Shown here: in pieces, positions 22,491 through 35,160 of the stretch | Layout of the letters: every line of letters starts with the position of its first letter | Numbering within the stretch: the first letter of the stretch is position 1 | Source of the DNA: Cheiracanthium punctorium | Taxonomy: Eukaryota; Arthropoda; Arachnida; Araneae; Cheiracanthiidae | Length of the DNA stretch: 64,000 nucleotides | Assembly (NCBI GenBank): GCA_038373885.1 | Contig: JAWZYV010011897.1 | Location: forward strand, 310,001 to 374,000 | Reading direction: 5' to 3' | Notes under the pieces: generated by a model | What the model saw: only the letters and a program-made list of their open reading frames with translations | What the model was told of the DNA's origin: nothing | Databases searched by the model: none | Position numbers and translations under genes: made by a program

Positions 22491-22840
22491 CTAACCGTTC
22501 CTGAGAGGAAAATTGGAAACGGAAACAGGGAAGAGAGAGAGAGAGGCCCCTAGCATCTTTTTCTCCAATCGAAATTGAACAATGGCGATGATTCGTTGCT
22601 GGCTTAATAAAGCGTCGGCGGCCGCCATATTATAGAGGCGAACGGTTCCGACATCCATAAACACATCGGAGAGGGAACAGAGGAGGAAATCGATGCACTT
22701 TGATTTGGAAACTTGCAAATAAGCCTTTTCAAAACTGGTTCGAAACAACCATGGCGGCAAAAGGTCGTTTTCTGAGAGCAGACACTTAACCATTTTCCGG
22801 GGGCACTCGAGTGGAATTTTCAAACAAATTTTCCCCAGAT
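22491..22840. other. GC-richer, CpG-containing island; possible promoter or first exon
   Basis: Contains CCAATCG, ATGGCGATGATTCG, GCGGCCGCCATATT and CATGGCGGCAAAAGG in otherwise AT-rich DNA. A 110-residue minus-strand frame and shorter plus-strand frames are open, but none is recognised. Motifs of the ATGGCGG type are common near metazoan transcription starts, but this is only suggestive. Confidence 0.3.
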
Positions 22841-23389
22841 GAATCGCTGAAATCCGCTACACTTTAAAAAAGGAAAACCCTCATAATCGATAAGGCGAAG
22901 CACAGAATGCATACACCTGTTTAATAAGACAGCAATGAGAAGTTCGAACAATCAAGCAATCCGCCCAAACATTACCTGATGGTGGAGTTGTCACGGCAGA
23001 ACCAAGCTCACGAAAAGGGTAGAAAAGGGAGCCTTAATAACAAACTAAACCATATCTTAAGTAATTAAGATTGGCATGCAACTGTATGAGAAAATGCACA
23101 TGAGCTTTCCAAAGTACAAAGTTGAAAACAGTCAGATGTTAACTTCGTAAAAATCAACATTAACTTCGGGGATTTTCTATTTGGTTAAAACATTTGCATA
23201 CACACACATAATGCAGACATAAGGCCTCTCGTACACTTCGGAAGGTACAAAGCGTCCATCCTTCTTTAGCAGTAAAATCACCAATCTACGGAAAAGTAAA
23301 CCAAAAGTTTTCGCTTTACTCTCTTTGTATGTGTTGGTGATTTTACAGCTGAAGAAGGATAGATCCTTAATACCATATGAAATGTACAT

Positions 23390-25687
23390 ATAATGTCTTT
23401 ATTTCTGTATTAGCGTTTATACAAGGTGTTTTTTTTTTTTTTTTTTCAGAATTGGAAGTTTTTCTTAGCACAAGATTTAATTAGTATTTTTAAATTTTTC
23501 TATTTAACTTGAAAAATATTACATAAAAGAGTTAAGTTTTTAAGAAATATGAAATATTTAATTTTAAATATGAATGGACAAGTTCGTATTAATGATATAT
23601 AAAAATTATCAGGAAATACTGTGATTTAGGATCTTTCAACAAAACATATGATGTAAAAGAACTACTTATTTGATCGATTCAGCTTTCAAATAAGAAGAAT
23701 GTACGTATAATACAAAAATGACGAGCATAGATTCTCCCCTCCTCATGTTTGTATACCCTGGTTGTGTGATTTTTTTTTCCCCAATAACTAGATTAGAATG
23801 TAGACTTCTATAAACAGAAATATTAGTAAACTAGAAGTCAAAACTCGTTGTGGAGGCTACAACGGGAGCTAGAAAAAACATTTGACGAAAATAAGTCTAC
23901 ATTCAATGTATTTCATCTTCGTTCATCTAAAATAAAAAACTTTACACTCAATTTTTATTATATACCCAAATCGAATGAATTTAATGCACTTCTGGAAACG
24001 CGCGGAAACTTTTCGTATTCGAACGATTTCGTTTTGTTGAAACAGACCCTTTTATATCAATGCTTACTGCAGACGATCATTTTAATTTAAAAAAAAGGGT
24101 TATTTGAAAAAAGTATTAAAAACGAATTGGAATAGCAATTTTCCCTTCAAAGCCTGATAACCGTGACTTCATTATGAAGTCCTTGTCACTGGCGGTGCCT
24201 AATTTTGTCACGCAAATAATGAACTTTTTTATTCTCGGAAGTAAAATAAACGCTGAAATAGCGCAAAAATCGCTTTAAAATTAGGGAATGGGTGGATTTT
24301 CAAATTTTTAAAGTAGCGCAGATTATTTTTATATTTTTACACATAATTATAAAAAAAATTTAAGCGGGTATTGTACAAAAAGTGCAGATGTTATTACGCT
24401 TTTTGTGCTTAACTTTGTAATCTTTTTGCAGTAATGGCGGTAAAAGTTTTATCTTCGAGTGGTTGCCCGGAATTGTTAGAAAGTGAGTCAGTGATCAGCG
24501 TAGTAGGACAAATGTTTCGGAACAATAATTTCGTACCCGTACAGAATAAAACACAGAATTTCTAAGAACAAATTTAAAGTTTCTTGATCAAATCTAGATC
24601 AAACCAATGCAATTACTGGTAGGTTTAAGTTTACACAGGATGTGATAAAAACTTATAAAGCACGGAAGGAAGAGTAGGAACTCTAATCTATAAAAACTAA
24701 ATTAAGCGCTGAATGAAATTGCCTATTTGTATTTACTAACCCTTCACTTTCGTAGGAGATTAAAATCTTAATTCACTAAAAACAGAACAGAAATAAAATT
24801 GTAAATAATTAAACATGCAACGTGATCTTAACTTGAAAAGAAAGAAAAAAGTGCAGCTAGGGTAAAAGATCCACTGATAATACCAATTTCAAAGTAGACA
24901 TTAAAGAGCAAATTAACAAATTTCATAGCCTTCTCACGTCATTAATGGAGATCGAAACCTCATACAAAGAGAGACATTGGACTTAGCCACGGGAGGACCT
25001 TGAACTTTTTTTATTTTTTAACGTCACTCAAATTTTATTTTGTCAAATCTCTTAAGGCGAATAGAAAACAAAAAGTCTCATTTACAATCAAAATATAAAT
25101 CGCAATTGTTAAATATTAAGATGCATAAAATATAGTCACAGCCATAGCATTTGAATTTTTAGGACAAAGAACATCCGGGAGTTTCATTTCATCAACTTAC
25201 CACCTGCCCTCATTGCGCCAGCACGAAATGTCACGTGATGACAGTGTTAAAAGACTTTGAGATACACACAAAAAAAGAAAATGCTGCTATCTCCCCCTTT
25301 CCCTCCGTACAATACAACATAAGGTGGATATTCTAAACAGCATCTAATTATATTCTACAGAAATAATGTAAAAAGTTACATGGAGTTTACCGTGAGAGAT
25401 ACTTTAATATACCCAACACAATTAAGGTGTATAAACACCGTAGGCATGAGTAGGCGTTGTTAAATAGGTCTAATCATAGTAGAAAGTTTTAAAACAGTAT
25501 TTTAAGGATTTCAGTGCACAAAATCGGTATTTACCACCAACCCGAAGCCTACTCTGTCATAAAGTTAACAAATATCTTTTACAATGCACAGCATGAAAAT
25601 AAATAATTTACCTAAAAATTCATGGAGATATAATACGCAGTAATTTTTAAAAGGATAAATTTAAAATATGCCGAGTGCAAAAAGTTA
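23390..25687. other. AT-rich spacer
   Basis: Short frames, such as an 80-residue one at 23848-24090, show no recognisable domain. No bounded repeat was found. Confidence 0.5.
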
Positions 25688-25848
25688 GGAATACCACAAG
25701 GCCAGAGGCAAGGAGGGGGGGGGGGTGTTCAAACCCACCCCGAAACTTTTAGGAACATGCATTACTGTTCTTAAAAGGGTATTAAAAACCTGCCACACTG
25801 AGACATAAAACCCCTCCCAATGTTTTTCCCTGGCTACGGTATTGGAAA
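25688..25848. repeat. Degraded CAGGGGCGTAGCC-like element
   Basis: A left GGCCAGAGGCAAGGAGGGG and a right CCCTGGCTACGGTATTG bracket a G-rich and CCCACCCCGAAACTTTT segment like that in the MITEs at 31780 and 49506. No duplication is readable. Confidence 0.4.
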
Positions 25849-26225
25849 ACCATCATTAAAAGTGCTATACTTGGAGAAGATTTTCACCAAGTCAATGACC
25901 GGCACTATGGCAGCACTGTAAACGCTTTGCTTTTAAAGCACAAGTGTAATTGATTATCTGATACAAATAGTACAATACATCCAGGTTATCTTTATAAATA
26001 AATTTTTGAATATTCACAATTTTCTAAAAACTGGCTTTTACCATAGAATAGTTCTTCAATCAATTATCCTAACTGAAGTTTTACATTTAAGAATAATTTC
26101 CAAATATGGTGACAAAATACAGGGGCTTTTCCAAACGGGAGTCTGAGAGGACTGCAGCCCCAGTCCCGAAATCTGACCCTTTAGTAAGATTATAATTGAA
26201 ACTTAGCTTACAATTTGGTATACGC

Positions 26226-26262
26226 CCCCCCCCGAAATAAAATCCTGGCTACGCCACTGATA
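26226..26262. repeat. One end of a CGTAGCC-type hAT MITE
   Basis: The reverse complement reads CAGTGGCGTAGCCAGG followed by TTTTATTTCGGGGGGGG, matching the ends of the elements at 31780 and 49506. The opposite end is not clear. CAGGGGC at 26121 is a weak candidate. Confidence 0.45.
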
Positions 26263-26496
26263 GTATAAAATGTAAAATCATTCCTTCTCAACCCCCTCCC
26301 CCCCTTCCCACCACACATAAACAGAAACACGCTTACACGGAGAGGGGGGGGGGAATTAAAAGTACGAAGACCGAAAAAACTGCCCACACACACCAAACGT
26401 TTTGATGTAAATCATTATTGTGAAATTTAAAATCAATATTCAATATTAAATTTCACCTGACTAAGTCGAATCATTAATAGACCAAGTAACGCGCGC

Positions 26497-26530
26497 TCAT
26501 TTCTTTATTTTTTAAATTTCTCAGGTGAGT
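26497..26530 (+). promoter_or_regulatory. Juxtaposed splice acceptor and donor (recursive-splice-like)
   Basis: A T-rich tract ending TTTCTCAG (to 26524) is followed at once by GTGAGT (26525-26530). An acceptor directly joined to a donor is the hallmark of a zero-length recursive splice site, known from long fly introns. It could equally be an ordinary acceptor for the candidate exon that follows, or chance. Confidence 0.35.
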
Positions 26531-26587
26531 GGATGTATGTAATGAGTAAAAATTCCCACACATGTCAGCTGTATTTCCTTTTCTTAA

Positions 26588-26977
26588 ATGGCATCAAAAA
26601 AGAATGCTTTCATTAGCGAGCACAAGTCTATACGAAGATCCAAGATGGAGGAAATTCTAAAGAGAGAGGTTAAACATGGAATTTCTAAGAGAGGCAAGGA
26701 ACAAAATGCGACAAAACCATCAGATGAAGTCAACAACGCCAAAGCTCCTTGCTGCAGCTAAAACTGAATCGATACTCACACATCAAAACATTGGAAAAGC
26801 TTCCACCATTTCCAAATGATAGCCCCAATGGATTGTGGGTACACGTCTGCCTCACACAGCTTAGAGGAGAAATTAGACGACTTAGAAAAGCGAGCTATTA
26901 CGTCACGAATGCAGCAGAAGGAAAAATTGCAGAAATATTTAAGACGGAGGCTTTTGATTTCAAATTTGAAGATTTAA
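26588..26977 (+). pseudogene. Possible coding remnant or unspliced exon
   Basis: One frame opens at ATG 26588 (MASKKNAFISEHKSIRRSKM...) and runs 57 codons to TAA at 26759-26761, with TGA following at 26765-26767. The same frame then stays open for 69 codons to 26974 and includes LEEKLDDLEKRAITSRMQQK, a coiled-coil-like stretch. Composition is richer in GC and charged codons than its surroundings. An acceptor-like CAG at 26524 lies upstream. It may be a decayed gene, a retrocopy, or exons with an intron I cannot place. The protein is not recognised, and no symbol can be given. Confidence 0.35.
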
Positions 26978-27142
26978 TTACGATCCGGGTATTAATCGGA
27001 ATAAATGGATTTTCCCAGAATTTCAACTCTTAATACAGATGAGAGTCAATAGATATTTACACCTAAGAAATAGGGAACTTTCTCAACACAGTTTAGATAG
27101 TCTCAAGTAGTAGTAGATAGATAGTCTCAATAGAAGATAGTA

Positions 27143-27230
27143 GATAAAGTAATTAAAAAACTTTGTAAAAAACACACATAAGATTTACTTCTTATGTGTG
27201 TTTTTTACAAAGTTTTTTAATTACTTTATC
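27143..27230. repeat. Perfect 41-bp inverted repeat with 6-nt loop
   Basis: The left arm 27143-27183 begins GATAAAGTAATTAAAAAAC and ends CACACATAAGA. The right arm 27190-27230 is its exact complement. The loop is TTTACT. Simple AGTAGATAGTCTCA-type repeats lie on both sides. Confidence 0.97.
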
Positions 27231-30200
27231 GTTTAACACCAGTATTTTGAGTGTTTTTTCAGTAGATAGTAGATAGTCTCAAAAATAACTAATTACAAAA
27301 CTACTAACTATAATAAATTATAGAAAGAAGCAATAAAATTATAGAAACTACTATAGAATTTTTTATAAACTATAGAATTTTTTCATGTGCGTAGTGTTTA
27401 TACAAGGAATCCCTCCCTCACAATAATTTGAAAAGTAATTTTTTTTAACACAATAAATAAGTTTGAAAAAACTTAATATCAAATCATCCAGAAAATCTTC
27501 CAATACGCCTTCAGAATAGATAAATTTTTTTATCTGTTCGATACAGAAATACGGAGAAGTTTCCCCATGAAAAGACCACCCGGAAATAATTTAACTTAAA
27601 TCCTCGAGGGTTGGGCAGAAAAAACTCCCAACAACTTGAAGTTATTGAATTGGACTTTTTCCGGTTAAAAAGTATTAAATAAATAAAACACATTTAGAGA
27701 TGCATCTTATTTAGAACCACGGAATTTATCTTACTGACACAGAGAAATTTTAAAATAGTCCAATTATATGAAGCCGTGTTTACCATAACTGCATATGTCC
27801 AGCTGAACAGATATTGAAAAATTCAAGAAAAACTGAATATTTCTTGGATATTTCAACTTTAAAAAATCAGATTTTTTTATAATTACACTTTGTAGAATTA
27901 CAAATATCCCTAATTATGGCGGGGGATATTTGATTTCTAAGCTCACAATTTCCAAGAAAAATTCAGTTTTTCTTGATTATCTCAATATTATCTATTCAGG
28001 TGGACTTGTGCGGAAGTATAACCCACGGCTTGCATTTGTTTTGTTATTTTTTGTCCCTTCTATACAAACATTACGGGGGCCAGTCATAATCCAGCAAACC
28101 CTAACCCTCCTCTGCCCTCAAATAATTGCATGAGCAGATCCAAGCATTTAACATTTAAAAATTTAAATTAGCCCACTCTCACTGAAATTTTTAATACAGT
28201 TTAAAAATTGTACCCTGCACCTTCAAAATAAATAAACTATTCTACTACAATTTTAATAAAACATCACAATATATTCCCCCTCCCTCTATATGTAAAAGAT
28301 ATAAGAGCATAAAATTCTTGGTAATTAATAATAATAATAATAATCTGAAATTCATTATCCTATTTACTAAATATGTCTAATTAAATAGGAGCAACGAGCA
28401 ATAAATACATCTACCTGGGGAAACAGCGCAGAGAGCAACAACCATTCTAAGAATTCAATTCAAACCATTCTTGAAATAATATTTTGAAAAGAGAAAAGGG
28501 AATGAAGCTAATACAAAAGTAAGAAAGAAAAGAAAAGAGAAACACTTTTTAATACTAATAGCAGCAGAACAACCATATTTCTTAGATTCCAAAATCCCGG
28601 ACAACACAGTTTAATCCGTTTAACAATGAATTGATGGTATAATTTCATTTTACAAGACCACAAAATAACCCAAAAGCGCAGATATGAAGCTATAACTAAT
28701 CTGAAAGTCTCCACCTCCATTAAATCAATTTTTTATCCCATCCAGGTCAAAGCAATAACGCATCGTTATATGACCGAAGAACAAGAATAAAAAATGAAAA
28801 TTATTACATTCTAATAGTGTCAATAATTCTAATATCCTACAACAGATTTTTTAAAATTGGATCTGAAAATATTTAAAAGTAATATAAAAATTAAATTTTA
28901 AAAATATTATAAATAAAGTGCAATATTTCAAAAAGACTGCGCAACATCTTTCATTTCTGTAGAACCGGATCACGTATTTTATACACTTAACTAGATATTT
29001 TTTTAAAAAAATTCTTATGAAAGAAATGTAACTCAAAATGAATATGACCAGTACTGTCAGAATAGAAACACTGCCTCTGTTTTCCTTAAGCATTATTTAG
29101 GAAAGAAATTGGGAGACAATTTAAAAGAAAAAGGTCAAATTATGTGTGTCACTAGACGTAATGGCAAACTAGCAAAAGAAGTCCACTAGTTTTAAGGAAG
29201 TCTGGTAGTTTGAAATAAGCATATTTCTCAATGCTCCAACAGTGTCATATGAATGTTTTTTTAATGTGTCATATCTAAAATTAATAGACTGATAAACGAT
29301 GATAAATGAGGACCATCAGATATCTGCTATCAATAAATCGAAAAAAGTCGTAATTTGGAGAGATAAGTCTCTAAAATTACAACAAACGACAACCTTTTTA
29401 AAGCAATGCATTCAAAGCTTAATGTAGGAAACTTAAAATATCAGACGTTTAACTATCAATAATAGAACAGTTCTCAATTCCCCTTTCCCTTTTTCGTAAA
29501 ATTCTCAGAAAAAAGAGAAAAAAAAACTTTGAGGGTGGGGGGGTGGAACTAAAGCAGAATGCCACGAAAATTGAAGCAATACATTTTATATTAATTGAAG
29601 ACAATTTTTGGCCATAACATAAGCAGAAATTTATTAATATATCATAGCATACAATGTTTCTATGTTAACTTTTGTAAATCAATCCACCACCCCATCTTCA
29701 CACGCCGATGAAATAAATTCAAAAAAAAATTTTTTTTTAATGATGAAAAATGATATTTACATCCTACTATTCTAATTTCTTTCAAAATTTCTGCTAAAAA
29801 GGAATTGTATAGCTCAGTGGAATACGAAGAAAAAAAAGAGGAAGGAAATACAACATTAAAAAGTGCCTTTTATATGTCATTGGGTACTTCCTATTTAATT
29901 AAAGAAAAATCCCCATTTCATAATTCAAGTTTAAATTTTTCCCCGTCTCTGTTAAACTACTGTAATTTTTGAAATTCCCTCGCCTAAATGGACCAGGGAA
30001 ATATTTCAAAAGTATTCTTGAAGAAGTATAATAATTTAAGTTCGCATTATTTTAATATAAAACATTTTACGGGATTAAAATGTAAAGAACATTTCTCTAA
30101 ATTTACCTATATATGAAGAAGGTGGAGACTTAAATCAATTGAAACAAAAATAATGACCGATAAAAATGAAACTAAAGCAGTTTGGAAACTAACATGCGTG

Positions 30201-30879
30201 CATTTCAAGAGGGATATTAATCAAATGTCTGAGGTAATTATACGAAGACAAATCATTTTTAATAAGCTTCTTTTAGTTGTATTTAAACTATATACTTTAG
30301 CATATTTACAATAATGCAACTTAAAAATTCGAAAATAATGTTGAAATTTACCAAAAATGTTTAAAGCAGATAATTTTAAAAGCTTAATTCTCCCCGAAAC
30401 GCTGAAAGTTTGTTTAAAAATAAGATAAATTGTGTAACTAATTGTTTTATACCTTTACACGATTATTTTATTTCACTTTAATATTAACTTATTAGTTCGT
30501 GAAGTATGCAATTATTAATTGAATCAGCTAGAAACTGTCAAAATAACAATAATTTTGTAACTTAGTCACTTAATATTTTAAACAGTTTACGGAATAAATA
30601 CACCAGTAAACTTTATGAAAATGATTATTCCGACCCCCAAAGACTTATACCACAAAATACTAGTTAAGTGCAAATTATTAAACAAGCACTACAAAATAAA
30701 TATAGCACGCTTTCATTAAAAGGCATTGCAACACAAGATAAAGAAAAAAAGGGTATTTTAAATTTCTTTGGAAAAGTTTTATAAAATCCAAAAACCGACA
30801 CTATCGCCGACTGTGACTAAATAAAACTCTCATTTTAACCATTTTCCAAATATCTGCAAAATAAAATAACAGAAAAACA
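27231..30879. other. AT-rich spacer
   Basis: Very AT-rich with short tandem ATA/AATA runs (for example 28329-28343). No gene or delimited element was recognised. This is the longest quiet stretch in the window and would fit a long intron or intergenic region. Confidence 0.5.
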
Positions 30880-31250
30880 GAATGCAGTCTGAGGCGACGC
30901 GCAAGCAGCGATTTCAACATTGCTATTCCCTGTCACATTTCTCGGGAGGAACCTCAAAAAAAAAAAAAACTTCTAATCCCTCTTCCCCTCTTTTTCCGTC
31001 TCCACAGGCTGGTGATTATGAAGAAGCCGCAAAGGCCGAGGCAAACGAAATCTCAAGAAACAGAACCGCCATGTTGGAAATAACGCTGCAGAGAGCCTTC
31101 TCCAATCGATGTATTTTTCTGCTCCTGTTTTTAAGAAACGAGCACATTAAAAAAGAGACGCCAGAGCAGGGGAAAAGGACAGTTTCATCAATTCTCATGC
31201 CACGTACTGCAGCGCTTCCCCACCAAACATTTTCCCTTTATTCCTAAAAA
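30880..31250. other. GC-richer island; possible promoter or exon
   Basis: Contains GAGGCGACGCGCAAGCAGCG, AACCGCCATGTTGG and CTCCAATCGATG. A 121-residue plus-strand frame spans it (30882-31247), rich in A, E and R codons, but it crosses a 15-base A-run and is not recognised. It resembles the island at 22491 in having CCAATCG and an ATGGCGG-type motif. Confidence 0.3.
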
Positions 31251-31779
31251 TATAATATTCGTATCGCTGGATCCGAAATTTTCCCTCTCCTCCGAGCACA
31301 TTCCAAAGAATATCTCCGCATCTTCTGAATATCACTTCGGCTTATTAACAACATATACCACTAAGATTAGTAATTATGTACGTCACTGGTCAGTCACATG
31401 TCTGTGTATCGATTCCCGTTATCTTTTATTTTTAGGAAAATCGTCTGCGTTTGTCACAAATTCTTCAGGGAATCTTAATACATGAAACAGCCAGTTGATT
31501 GCTCCAGAATGACTGAATAAGAGCGATGCTTAGTGAGATTTAAGAAACTGAAAATTAAATAATGTACTAAATAAATCATTAATGCATAAAACAAACCTGA
31601 AGAAAAATTAAATTTTAAAATGCTAAACAATTTACTAAGAAGTAATAATTTTTATGAATACGCAATATAATAAAGGGGGGAGGAGAATTTAAATATACCG
31701 TTTTTGTTACCTGGCAGAAGTCATATTAGCATTAGACGCCCCCCCCCCCCAAAAAAAAAAAATCATATACACCTCAGAC

Positions 31780-31953
31780 CAGGGGCGTAGCCAGGGGGGG
31801 GGATATCGAGATATATCCCCCCTCCCCGAAATTTTGGATTAGTGATAAAATTCCATCTATTTATACACATATAAGTTCATATCCCCCCCCCCGAAAATTT
31901 TTCCAGGCGCGTATCCCCCCCCCCCCCGAAAAATTTTCTTGGCTACGCGCCTG
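31780..31953. mobile_element. hAT-type MITE, CAGGGGCGTAGCC family, copy 1
   Basis: The 174-bp unit begins CAGGGGCGTAGCCAGG and ends CTTGGCTACGCGCCTG. A perfect 8-bp duplication CCTCAGAC flanks it (31772-31779 and 31954-31961). Both sides carry C- or G-runs next to CCCCGAAAATTTT phrases, so subterminal repeats are present. Confidence 0.93.
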
Positions 31954-31961
31954 CCTCAGAC

Positions 31962-33056
31962 AGTATCATACACCTTTTAAAGAAAAATCTTACATGAGAT
32001 TTTCAAAGGGCATTTTCTTAAACTTTCTCCCTAACGTAATATTAGCTTTTTTAAAAACCTATAATTTGTTAATTTTTAGACAAATTAATAAAAAGCGAAT
32101 ATTTTTTTTGCTATTATGCACATATTGAGCCATGAAAAGATAATGAATTTGAAAGTAAAACATGCTGAGCAATACAAAATATACCAGATCCACAGTTACA
32201 TTTCTAAAAATAACAAACATCCTTTAATATTGATAGGAACTGTTACATACATACATACACTAACTACTCCATCGGTCAGTCACGTCTCCGTTTATCGATT
32301 GCCTTTTTCTTTTTTTGTGCGAGTGTAAGAGAGACAGAGAAAATCGTAATCATTGGAGCTAAGTTTTACACGCATTTTTTTAGGGGGGGGGGACATTTAG
32401 ACATATGGTATAGCTCTTACTGAATAATTATGAAACTTGAATAAAATTATATCGCTGTGAAACGTGGGGAAAACATGAAGTGTTGAGCAGGAAAAAATTA
32501 AACAACCTTTTATTTTAATTCATAAATTTAAAAAACTATTTGTCGTGAGATCAAGCAATTAACTAAATTTCAAAAATCAAATGTTTAGTATGAATAGATT
32601 TAACCATTTTCCTTGTACAGTACTTCAAGACAGTCTTAAATAAACAATGAAGAACATCATTTGACAATTTAATTACTCTGAAAATCATTGCGGTTCGTTT
32701 CGAAACAAGACATGACCATGCTTTGCTGTTATTTGCTAAGACGAAAGAGCCATATTTCTTGCCTAAAAACCATTTTTAAAAATCATCTTAATTCACATCG
32801 CCAAAGAGAAAATACTGCCGTTATTTAGTTTAAAATTGTTTATTTATTTACTTTTACTACCATTTACTTTATTTAACTGCACTGGGGGGGGGGGGGATCA
32901 AAACGTGCATTGCTACACTTTTTTTCTTCTTTCTAGAGCATTAACTGACATTTCACAAATTTCAATTCACAATCATGTGAATTCATAAATATATGTACAT
33001 CAATGCTTATACGAATTGAAGTAAACAACAAATGCAAGCATAAAGAATGAAGACAC
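31962..33056. other. AT-rich spacer
   Basis: G-runs near 32383 and 32884 are the only distinctive features. Confidence 0.5.
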
Positions 33057-33064
33057 ATACATAC

Positions 33065-33586
33065 TAGAGATGAGACGGGCTCAGCCCGAACCGGGCTCGG
33101 GCTCTGTAATTCACAACTGCGTTCGGGCTCGGGCTCGTGAAAAATTTCTATTTTATTGAACATACTCCTTGAAACATATTTTTAAAAAGTGATTCATATG
33201 GAAAATAAAAGTAATTTAAAAAAAATAGCGGCACGGGTGCTTAGAAGGCGCGTGAAGATCTTTGGGTATTTCAGAACGGCAGCTTATATTGCTTAGTTAG
33301 TCATGACTCATGAGATCGGACATTATTTCATAAATATAGATATAAAGAGATAAAAAGTGCATTAAAAATTTGCAACTATATTTGTCTTTAATTTGCACAA
33401 ACGGCAAAATTCATTGTATTCTATCAAAGAATTGCTTCTCTGAATTTTATGGAATTTCATTTATCTTTAACTGAAATTTCGGGCTCAGGCGGGCTCTGGC
33501 TCCGACTTAAATAATATTGCTCGGGCGGGCTCGGATTAAAAGTCTTCGGGCTCGGGCTTCAAAAAATGAGCCCGAACTCATCTCTA
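33065..33586. mobile_element. hAT-type MITE, TAGAGATGAG family, copy 2
   Basis: The 522-bp unit has ends TAGAGATGAGACGGGCTC and GAGCCCGAACTCATCTCTA, flanked by the perfect 8-bp duplication ATACATAC (33057-33064 and 33587-33594). Both subterminal zones carry several GGGCTCGG-type repeats, likely transposase binding sites. It is longer than the copy at 10085 because of these repeats. Confidence 0.93.
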
Positions 33587-34369
33587 ATACATACAGACAG
33601 ACAGACAAATATACACAGGGAAATAAAGGAGGGGGGGGGGAAACTTCCAAATTATAAACGACTACGGTATCTTAAAGTGAAACAATGCAAAAGCCGGTTT
33701 TTATAACCCTGCCTTCCTTCCTTTTAGCCGTACGATGTCTAGAAAAGAATGAATTTAATTTTCAGTTCAACTTAATAAGCTTTGCAAGCACTCACAAACA
33801 TTTATACAATTTCATGTTTACACGTTTATAAGATTAAAGTATTAATTCAAACTTGTAATAACCAGCTAATGAAAAAAAAAAAACAGAACTGCACAAGCAG
33901 TATGTTTTAAATAAGGGTAAAATTTACAGCCAAAAGAAAAGGGAATTCTATTTACATATTACAATTCGGCTAGTTTTAAAGGGGGGGGGGAGCATCTCAA
34001 CTTTAAAAATAAATAAATAAATAAAAGGATTTAGATTTCAGCAGATCCCCCCCCCCACACACACACACACCTTGTATTTATTTTCCTACGTACTAATTGT
34101 CTAAAAAACACAGTAGAAAAATTCGTCGATTTTTTTTTTATGTAGGTAGATATTTGTAAACTGGTGACAAGCGCTATAAGCTAATAAAAATGGTAAATAA
34201 ATAATCAATGCTTTTATTCTGGAAGGACACAAGGGTAGTTGCACCTCAAGCTTCTTATGATTGTAATAGAAAAAATGCAAGTTTTAAAAAGTTGAACTAC
34301 AAAATGCAGCTTTTTCTGTTCCCCTAAGAGTTCCTCTTAAACATTTTCTGAAGAACATAAATAATAATT

Positions 34370-34526
34370 CAGGTATGCAAATAAGGGATCGAACGGTGCG
34401 ACTAAAAAATCGGTGCGTACGACTAAAAATTACATTTGTTTCCGCGATTTTGAAAGATAAGAAAAGTTTAGTGTCACCAAATTTTCGTCGGTGCTATTAA
34501 ATATTTGGATCCTATTTGCACCCCTA
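34370..34526. mobile_element. Small hAT-type MITE
   Basis: The ends CAGGTATGCAAATAAGG and, reverse-complemented, TAGGGGTGCAAATAGG are flanked by a perfect 8-bp duplication TAATAATT (34362-34369 and 34527-34534). The duplication is low-complexity, but its position exactly abuts both TIRs. The interior contains GGTGCG and CGACTAAAAA repeats. Confidence 0.82.
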
Positions 34527-34579
34527 TAATAATTATTTCACTGCTTCTTTATATTAAAGCATTCCAAGGTTCAAAAAGT

Positions 34580-35160
34580 GTTTATGATTTCGGTTTGTCT
34601 GTCCGTCCGTCCGTGCACCATCTTCGAGGCAAATATGCATAGATTACTACGAAATTTATATATGTTATTCCTATATATTGTACATGTACCCTATCTGAAA
34701 TGGTGTATGCAGCATTTATAGTTCTTTTACGGGAGCACCCCCCCCCAAAAAAAAAATACATTAAGCTCTGTGGGCAGTTATTGTTTAATACATATTTTAG
34801 AGATATTTGACTATTTCAAATAGAACAAAATTGATATATGTTATTAATGATTACAAAATAATGTTCTCCATCAGAAACAGTGATTGTAACATTTATAGTT
34901 TTACAGGAGCACGAAAAATTATTTCAATACATTATGCTCTAAGGCAGTTTAGAGATTACTCCATTTCAAGCACAATGTACAATAAGTTTATAAACGTTTA
35001 TAACTGTTTTCTCTTATTAAAGGATAGAAAAAAAAAAATTCAGGGACTTGGAAAAGAAGAATGTGATATACAGCTTTCCTGGGGTAATCTCGAAAATCTC
35101 ACCAAATTTAACAAAAATACATCGTCAAATTTGGCATAAAAAAGATTGTGTTGGAAAATG
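34580..35160 (-). repeat. Dispersed repeat with GTGCTCCTGTA motif, copy 1
   Basis: On the minus strand it contains TAATGTATTGAAAT, CGTGCTCCTGTAAAACTATA and GATGGAGAACATTATTTTG, then a second diverged unit with GTGCTCCCGTAAAAGAAC. These blocks match 48495-49070 and 63690-63945. The 110-residue frame here (34807-35139, plus) is antisense to the repeat and not supported. Confidence 0.6.
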
